Positions 20,956 to 25,725 of a stretch of 25,725 bases of DNA are shown here, piece by piece. The translations under genes were made by a program, and so were the position numbers. The notes under the pieces are model-generated. The model saw only the letters and a list, made by a program, of their open reading frames with translations. It did no database searches and was not told the DNA's origin. Every line of letters starts with the position of its first letter. Within the stretch, counting starts at the first letter, position 1. The DNA is from Deinococcus alpinitundrae (GTDB lineage: Bacteria > Deinococcota > Deinococci > Deinococcales > Deinococcaceae): NCBI RefSeq assembly GCF_009982895.1, contig NZ_WXZL01000038.1, positions 1 through 25,725 of the forward strand, given 5' to 3'.

Positions 20956-22455
20956 GTGGTTGAACTCCTAAGTGCGCAACAGATCAACAAGTCATTCAGT
21001 GGGGTACACGTCCTTCGGGACGTTCAGTTCTCGCTGAGGGCGGGTGAAGTGCATGCGCTGCTGGGCGAGAACGGTGCCGGCAAGAGTACCCTGCTGAAAA
21101 CGCTGTTTGGCATCTATAAACCTGACAGCGGCACGTTGAGCGTCAACGGTCAGAGCGTCACGCTGAGCAGTCCGGGAGACGCCCAGGCGCAGGGCATTGC
21201 GATGATTCACCAGGAACTGGCCCTCATTCCGGAACTGACGGTGGCCCAGAACGTCCTGCTCGGGAACGAGGGCCGTGAGGTGCTGAACTACGCCCGGATG
21301 GAAGCCCGCGTTCAACCGTTCCTGGATCAGGTCGGCCTGATGGTGGCTCCTGGTACCCCCGTTAAACGCCTGACCATCGCGCAGCAGCAGATGGTCGAGA
21401 TCGCCCGCGCGGTGGCCCGGCAAGCGCGCATCATCATCATGGACGAACCTACGTCCAGCCTGACCACCCACGAGATTGAACAGCTCTACCAGGTGGTGCG
21501 CGAACTGACCGCACGCGGCGTCGGGATCATCTACGTCAGTCACCACTTCGATGAGATCGAAGCGCTGGCCGACCGCGTCACGGTGTTGCGCGACGGAGCA
21601 TATATCGGTACCGTCAACCAACGGGACGTCACTCAGGAGCAGCTGGTGAATATGATGGTCGGTCGTAACCTGGTTACGCAGACGGGTGACCACAACCGCC
21701 AGGTGGGCGAGGTTCGTCTGGACGTTCAGGAGTTGAGCCGCACTGGCGCATTTCAGGACATCACGTTCCGGGTTCATGCCGGTGAGGTGGTGACTCTGGC
21801 GGGCCTCATCGGCGCGGGCCGAACTGAAGTCCTCCGGGCGATCTACGGTGCAGATCCGTTTACCCAAGGAAAAATTCAGCTGGACGGCCAACGGATCACG
21901 CGCCCAACGCCCGCAACGATGATGCGCCTGGGTGTCGGCTTTATCGCCGAGGACCGCCGACACCAGGGCATCGTGCCGGACGCCAAAGTGAGCGTCAACA
22001 TGATGCTGACTAGTTGGGCCAAAGGCAAGGTGGGGGTCCGCGAAGGCGAGATGCGCCAGCGGGTCGAGGAGCAGATTCAACAACTCGGCATCCGGCCAGC
22101 CAACGCCAACCAGATCATCCGGCGGCTATCCGGCGGCAACCAGCAAAAAGTCATCCTGGGCCGCTGGCTCTCCGCCGGTTGTCAACTACTTCTGATCGAT
22201 GAACCGACCCGCGGCATCGATGTGGCCAGCAAGGCCGATATCTATGCCCTGATCGATGATCTTGCTCAGCAGGGCGTGGCCATCTTGATGGTGTCTTCCG
22301 AATTGCCGGAAGTACTGAGGCTCAGTGACCGAATTCTCGTCATGCGGGAGGGACACCTGGTCGGTGAACTGACCCGTGCTGAGGCCAGCGAAGAGCGCAT
22401 TCTTGGGCTGGCCACTGGAGCGCAAACCGATGCAAACTATTCAGCAGTCGTCTAA
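20956..22455 (+). CDS. CUT2 sugar ABC transporter ATPase with two nucleotide-binding domains
   Basis: A 499-residue RbsA-type protein. The GTG start at 20956 has GGAGG six bases upstream. The first domain has an intact Walker A (GENGAGKST, 38-46), a degenerate signature (LTIAQQQMVEIARA) and Walker B (IIIMDEPTSSLT). The second has a degenerate Walker A (GLIGAGRTEVLRAIYG), a good signature (RRLSGGNQQKVILGRW) and Walker B (LLLIDEPTRGID). This split of good and poor motifs is normal for the family. It energises the single permease encoded next, with which it overlaps by 26 bases. It belongs to the CUT2 class and is not expected to serve the CUT1 permeases upstream. Confidence 0.95.
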   Translation: MVELLSAQQINKSFSGVHVLRDVQFSLRAGEVHALLGENGAGKSTLLKTLFGIYKPDSGTLSVNGQSVTLSSPGDAQAQGIAMIHQELALIPELTVAQNVLLGNEGREVLNYARMEARVQPFLDQVGLMVAPGTPVKRLTIAQQQMVEIARAVARQARIIIMDEPTSSLTTHEIEQLYQVVRELTARGVGIIYVSHHFDEIEALADRVTVLRDGAYIGTVNQRDVTQEQLVNMMVGRNLVTQTGDHNRQVGEVRLDVQELSRTGAFQDITFRVHAGEVVTLAGLIGAGRTEVLRAIYGADPFTQGKIQLDGQRITRPTPATMMRLGVGFIAEDRRHQGIVPDAKVSVNMMLTSWAKGKVGVREGEMRQRVEEQIQQLGIRPANANQIIRRLSGGNQQKVILGRWLSAGCQLLLIDEPTRGIDVASKADIYALIDDLAQQGVAILMVSSELPEVLRLSDRILVMREGHLVGELTRAEASEERILGLATGAQTDANYSAVV

Positions 22456-23401
22456 ACCTTCTGGCCGCGCGTCCGTGGTCGAACAGTTGCGGGAGGCCGG
22501 GATCCTGGCCATCCTGCTGCTCGGCGCCCTCATCTTCAGTTTCACCGTGCCCTCGTTCTTTTCTGTCGATAACGCCATCAGCGGCATCGGTCTGAGTGCC
22601 GCCATCAACACCATCGTGGCCATCGGCTTGACGTACGTCATCATCACCGGCGGCATTGACCTCAGCGTGGGTTCGACAGCAGCGCTCTCGGCGGTCATCG
22701 GTGCTGACCTGATGCAGCGTGGCCTGCCAGCGATTCTGGCAGTGCTGGCTGCCCTGGCCGTAGGTGCCGTGGCGGGCCTAGTCAATGGCCTGCTCGTCAC
22801 CCGGGTGCAACTGGCCCCCTTCATCGTCACCCTCGGCACCATGACCTTCTACCGCGGCCTGGCCCTGTCCTACACCAACGGCCAACCGATCCTCTCCTTG
22901 CCGGACAACTTCAAGAACGTATTGGGCGGCAACATTGCCGGTTTTCCCATTCCACTGCTGGTCGCTTTGCTGCTGGTAGGTGCCTTTACCTTACTGCTCA
23001 AGTTTACCAAGACCGGACAGTACATCCTGGCGATCGGCGGAAACGCTGAGGCGGTGCGCCTGAGCGGCATCAATACCAGCCGCTACATTACCCTGACCTA
23101 CGTTATTTCAGGGGTGCTGGCGGCCTTTGCTGCCCTGGTGCTGATTGCTCAACTGGGTGCCGCTGAACCGATCCTCGGCAGCGGTTGGGAGCTCAGTGCG
23201 ATCGCCGCTTCGGTCGTGGGCGGCACCAGTCTTTCGGGCGGGAAAGGCAATGTGGTGGGTGCCTTGCTGGGCGCGCTCCTGCTCAGCATGCTGCAGAACG
23301 TGTTGACTTTGTTAGGAGTCCAGGCGTTCTATCAGCTGCTTGCAACCGGACTGATCATCATCGGGGCCATGGTCATCGACCGCTATACGCGCGGCAGCTG
23401 A
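22430..23401 (+). CDS. CUT2 sugar ABC transporter permease (RbsC type)
   Basis: A 323-residue membrane protein with eight or more hydrophobic segments. ATG 22430, nine bases after GGAG and inside the end of the ATPase gene, was preferred to the longer frame from 22376, which lies wholly within the ATPase. Family segments include LTYVIITGGIDLSVGSTAAL, APFIVTLGTMTFYRGLALSY, and ILAIGGNAEAVRLSGI, the cytoplasmic loop that contacts the ATPase. SGGKGNVVGALLGALLLSML is near the end. One permease gene is enough, as these form homodimers. A terminator follows 21 bp downstream. Confidence 0.94.
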   Translation: MQTIQQSSKPSGRASVVEQLREAGILAILLLGALIFSFTVPSFFSVDNAISGIGLSAAINTIVAIGLTYVIITGGIDLSVGSTAALSAVIGADLMQRGLPAILAVLAALAVGAVAGLVNGLLVTRVQLAPFIVTLGTMTFYRGLALSYTNGQPILSLPDNFKNVLGGNIAGFPIPLLVALLLVGAFTLLLKFTKTGQYILAIGGNAEAVRLSGINTSRYITLTYVISGVLAAFAALVLIAQLGAAEPILGSGWELSAIAASVVGGTSLSGGKGNVVGALLGALLLSMLQNVLTLLGVQAFYQLLATGLIIIGAMVIDRYTRGS

Positions 23402-23421
23402 GCTAAAACAGCGCTGGTGTC

Positions 23422-23460
23422 GAGGGTGTCCGTCAGAATATGACGGACATCCTCACCTTT
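23422..23460 (+). terminator. terminator of the isomerase-transporter operon
   Basis: GAGGGTGTCCGTCA (23422-23435) pairs with TGACGGACATCCTC (23441-23454) with one mismatch, loop GAATA, then ACCTTTT. The IS5-type element begins immediately after. Confidence 0.8.
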
Positions 23461-23463
23461 TGG

Positions 23464-24399
23464 AGCCTATCCGGAAGATCTGGTCTACTGAAGCGCAATG
23501 ACGACGACTCAACGCCATCAAAACCAGATCAATGACCAGAACACGCTGTGGGAGGTATCGGACGAACTCTGGATCCGTCTCGCTCCTGTCCTGGTGATCG
23601 ACAAGCCCAGGAAAAAGAGTGGGCGTCCCACGCGGGACGCCCGCACCATCTTCAACGGGCTGATCTGGCTGGCCCGAACTGGGAGTCAGTGGAGTCAACT
23701 CCCCCGCCGCTACGCTCCGAAATCCACCGTCCACGAGCGCTTTAGTGCCTGGGTTGAGTACGACTGCTTACGCGCAGCGTGGGCCATCGTACTCGAAGAG
23801 TACGATCAAGAACTGGGCATCGACTGGGAATGGCAAGCCGCTGACGGGAGCATGGTCAAAGCCCCATTGGGGAAAAGGGGGGCGCTGGTGCGCCGCAAGC
23901 CACGGGCAGCAACCCCACCGACCGAGGCAAAGCCGGATGTAAGCGCACCCTGCTGACTGACGCCAAAGGCATTCCACTCTCGATGGTGCTGTGTGGAGCG
24001 AACCGCCATGACAGCAAAATGCTCATGGATGTCTTGGATGCCGTCGTGGTCGCTGTTCCTGCTCATATGGAGCAGGAACAGCGACATCTGCTGCTGGACC
24101 GTGGGTACGACACGCCCGCGTGTCGTCAGGTGGCTGTGGACGAAGGTCTGATCGCGCACATCCCGAAAAAAGCGACAGAAGAACAGCCGATTCCTCCTCC
24201 TGGCCATCCTGATCGCCACCCGGCAAGGCGGTGGGTGGTCGAAGTGGGCCACAGCTGGTTCAATCGATTTCGTCGCATCCAGACCCGTTGGGAGAAGCGT
24301 CAAGACCTGTATCTGGGGTTTGTCGAGTTGACTGCTTGCCTCATCATCTGGCGCAAACTTGCACCCGTCGCCCTACGCCGAAAACCTTCCGGATAGGAT
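23464..24399 (+). mobile_element. IS5-type insertion sequence, about 936 bp
   Basis: The left end GAGCCTATCCGGAAG (23463/4 onward) and right end CTTCCGGATAGGATC (to about 24400) are inverted repeats, with CCTATCCGGAAG/CTTCCGGATAGG exact (23466-23477, 24386-24397). The element carries one transposase in two overlapping frames. Its right end touches the deoR stop codon (TTA at 24401-24403), so deoR is intact. No clear target duplication is visible. It fills the gap between two convergent transcription units. Confidence 0.82.
23498..24396 (+). CDS. IS5-family DDE transposase in two frames (programmed or mutational -1 shift)
   Basis: The first frame (23498-23956) encodes the N-terminal domain: LWEVSDELWIRLAPVL, GRPTRDARTIFNGLIWLART, GSQWSQLPRRYAPKSTVHER, and the first catalytic Asp in WQAADGSMVKAP. 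The second frame, -1 relative to it, is recognisable from about 23872: EKGGAGAPQATGSNPTDRGK, GCKRTLLTDAKGIPLSMVL, then GANRHDSKML, LLLDRGYDTP (second Asp), and VVEVGHSWFNRFRRI (Glu), ending at 24396. The frames meet at TTGGGGAAAAGGGGGG (about 23869-23884), a G/A run that could support frameshifting. Several IS5-type elements express a fused transposase this way. Both halves look well conserved and the ends are intact, so the element may still be active. A simple indel is the alternative. Confidence 0.8.
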
Positions 24400-24400
24400 C

Positions 24401-25150
24401 TTAGACGAAGGCCACGTCAACGCCAACGTCTTTCAACCACTCCAACTTACGGCTTCCCCGGTCAGTGACCACCTTCTGTACGCAGTCCAGGGCACAGACC
24501 TGAGTCATGGCCCGCCAGCCAAATTTGGTGTGGTCAGCCAGCAGCATGGTTTTGTGACTGATATCGACGGCCAGCCGCTTAACCATGGCCTCCTCAACGG
24601 CGGCATTAGAAATGCCCCGCTCGTCGACGGCATGGGCGCCCATGATGAAGACGTCGGCCCGCAAGCTTCGCAGCTGCTCTTCGGTCCAGGGGCCCGTAAT
24701 GCTGAAGCTATTGCTGCGGACCCGGCCGCCGAGCAGCAGCACTTCGGTGGCCCCGACTGCCAGGGCCTGGGCGGCCGGCAGATCCAAGGTGATGGCCGTC
24801 AGGGGGCGACCGGCCAGGCGGTGGGCCACTTCAAGGATGGTGGTTCCCGCATCGAAAATCACCGTCGATCCATCCTGAATCTGGGTCGCGGCGTACTCGG
24901 CGATCGCTATCTTCTCAGCCTGCATCCTGGCAGACTTGGCAGCGAACGCAGGCTCCTGAGTGAGGCTGCGGTGAATACGTATGGCACCGCCGTGTGTTCG
25001 GGCCAGCAACCCTCTTTCAGACAGTTCCTGAAGGTCACGCCGGATAGTGGCTCCGGAGACCCCGACTTTCTCTGCAAGCTCTTGAGTCAAGAGTGTTTCG
25101 TGCGCGTCAATCAGATCAAGGATGCGCGTTTGCCGATCAAGTGGGAGCAT
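24401..25150 (-). CDS. DeoR-family transcriptional regulator
   Basis: A 249-residue repressor. The N-terminal helix-turn-helix is typical: LDRQTRILDLIDAHETLLTQ, ELAEKVGVSGATIRRDLQEL, ERGLLARTHGGA. The DeoRC sugar-phosphate sensor follows, with IFDAGTTILEVAHRL, ITLDLPAAQALA, LLGGRVRSNSFS, DVFIMGAHAVDERGISNA, and KTMLLADHTKFGWRA. DeoR proteins usually release DNA on binding a phosphorylated sugar, which fits a nearby operon that would make one. The ATG lies eight bases after a TATAAT box, so the mRNA is probably leaderless. It is convergent with the transporter operon and separated from it by the IS5-type element. Shared promoter motifs suggest it controls the isomerase operon and itself. Confidence 0.92.
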   Translation of the reverse strand: MLPLDRQTRILDLIDAHETLLTQELAEKVGVSGATIRRDLQELSERGLLARTHGGAIRIHRSLTQEPAFAAKSARMQAEKIAIAEYAATQIQDGSTVIFDAGTTILEVAHRLAGRPLTAITLDLPAAQALAVGATEVLLLGGRVRSNSFSITGPWTEEQLRSLRADVFIMGAHAVDERGISNAAVEEAMVKRLAVDISHKTMLLADHTKFGWRAMTQVCALDCVQKVVTDRGSRKLEWLKDVGVDVAFV

Positions 25151-25180
25151 ATGATCAAATTATAGACGAATATGATCATG
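25151..25180 (-). promoter_or_regulatory. leaderless deoR promoter with two TGATCA sites
   Basis: On the reverse strand TATAAT (25164-25159) precedes the ATG by eight bases, so transcription should begin at or next to the start codon. No good -35 is seen. Two copies of ATATGATCA, with TGATCA at 25152-25157 and 25173-25178, are 21 bp apart, two helical turns, and bracket the -10 box. This suggests autoregulation. CGAATATGA (25167-25175) recurs in the isomerase promoter spacer. Confidence 0.6.
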
Positions 25181-25263
25181 AAGTAGCTTGGCTGCGAACG
25201 TCGGGGCAGCAGAAGCGGCTGAGTTCCGCGTGGAGGTCCTTGCGGCAAAAGCTAGGATATCGG

Positions 25264-25725
25264 TCAGGAGGCCATGGCGCCTGGCTCGCGCAGCCGGGCG
25301 ATGTCTTTCGAAGGCGTAGTCCCGAACAGCCGGCTGTATTCCCTGGAGAACTGTAACGCGCTTGCGTACCCCACCTGCCGGCTCGCCGCGCCCGCATCCA
25401 TCGAGGTGGACGCCAGCAGTCGGCGCGCCTCCTGAAGCCGCAGCACCTTCTGATACTGTACCGGACTCATCCCGGTGACCTCCTTGAAGTGCGCATGCAA
25501 AGTGGAGACGCCCATGTGCACCTTCTCAGCCAGAGACTCGACGTTCATCGGCTCGTCAAAGTGCTTGCGGACCCACTCGACCGCCTGCGCCACGCGTTCC
25601 ACGCTCGACTCCGCATTGCCCAGCTGGGTTCTGGCAAGTTGTTGGCGTAGGGTGAGGCCGTGCTGACCGACCAGAAGCTTCCAGGGTACCGATTCCCGCT
25701 TTCGGTCATCGGCCATGCCGTCTGG
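25264..25725 (-). CDS. AraC-family transcriptional regulator, C-terminal part (5' end outside the window)
   Basis: At least 153 codons are visible; the frame is open to the window edge. A first ATG at 25716 is probably internal, because the sequence VPWKLLVGQHGLTLRQQLAR belongs to the end of an AraC_N-type sensor domain and the rest should precede it. The tandem helix-turn-helix domain follows: VAQAVEWVRKHFDEPMNVES, LAEKVHMGVSTLHAHFKEVT, MSPVQYQKVLRLQEARRLL, then VGYASALQFSREYSRLFGTTP. It is convergent with nothing in the window. The gene-free gap to deoR (25181-25263) holds no other clear signal. The target is unknown. Confidence 0.88.
   Translation of the reverse strand, partial: PDGMADDRKRESVPWKLLVGQHGLTLRQQLARTQLGNAESSVERVAQAVEWVRKHFDEPMNVESLAEKVHMGVSTLHAHFKEVTGMSPVQYQKVLRLQEARRLLASTSMDAGAASRQVGYASALQFSREYSRLFGTTPSKDIARLREPGAMAS

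Noticed and set aside
20992..22083. Long reverse-strand open frame (363 codons) opposite the ATPase gene
   Set aside because: Antisense shadow of a gene with intact Walker and signature motifs.
22376..22429. Longer start (22376) for the CUT2 permease
   Set aside because: The extra residues are encoded inside the ATPase gene with no ribosome-binding site; ATG 22430 has GGAG nine bases upstream.

Overview
The window looks like GC-rich chromosomal or megaplasmid DNA from a Deinococcus-like bacterium. This is inference. It rests on a choice-of-anchor-L/HYR/PxKF protein, a group III truncated globin, IS3/IS5/IS6-type transposons, good TTGAC-17-TAxxxT promoters and one apparently leaderless mRNA. 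There are no tRNA, rRNA or CRISPR features.

Left part (1-5450): a graveyard. The C-terminal end of an IS6-family transposase (1-399) runs into a choice-of-anchor-L surface protein that has lost its signal peptide. A central slice of a GH31 glycosidase follows (2072-2659). Next come a reverse-strand IS6 tail (2837-3080) and the 3' part of an IS3 element (3157-4114), fused through a short repeat. Three copies of this repeat (R1-R3) lie inside or between the dead transposases. Two of them are exact 40-bp insertions whose removal restores the protein. A universal stress protein without its N-terminus and a frameshifted globin complete the block.

Middle (5681-17217): an intact glycoside-utilisation regulon. 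It holds a ROK repressor, a CUT1-type sugar-binding protein, two permeases (no ATPase), and three glycosidases without signal peptides: GH78 alpha-L-rhamnosidase, GH3 with PA14, and a GH43 enzyme resembling subfamily 24. Each of the three promoters (ROK, binding protein, permease operon) is followed by a copy of the same 18-bp site, GTTAnnTCAnnAnnTAAG. I read this as the ROK operator. The implied job is import of a rhamnose-containing oligosaccharide and its stepwise cytosolic hydrolysis.

Right part (17218-25725): after a recombinase-like remnant lies a second sugar operon. It encodes a TIM-barrel isomerase with L-rhamnose-isomerase-type metal ligands, a PfkB kinase, a ribose-type binding protein, a double-domain ATPase and one permease. 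An IS5-type element separates it from a convergent DeoR regulator, which appears leaderless. The isomerase and deoR promoters share sequence. A partial AraC-type regulator runs off the right edge.

A second dispersed element occurs at 5437-5499 and 17541-17603. It couples a near-consensus sigma-70 promoter directly to a UUCG-capped terminator and overlaps the stop codon of a short ORF in both places. This element and the R repeats are the least explained sequences in the window.
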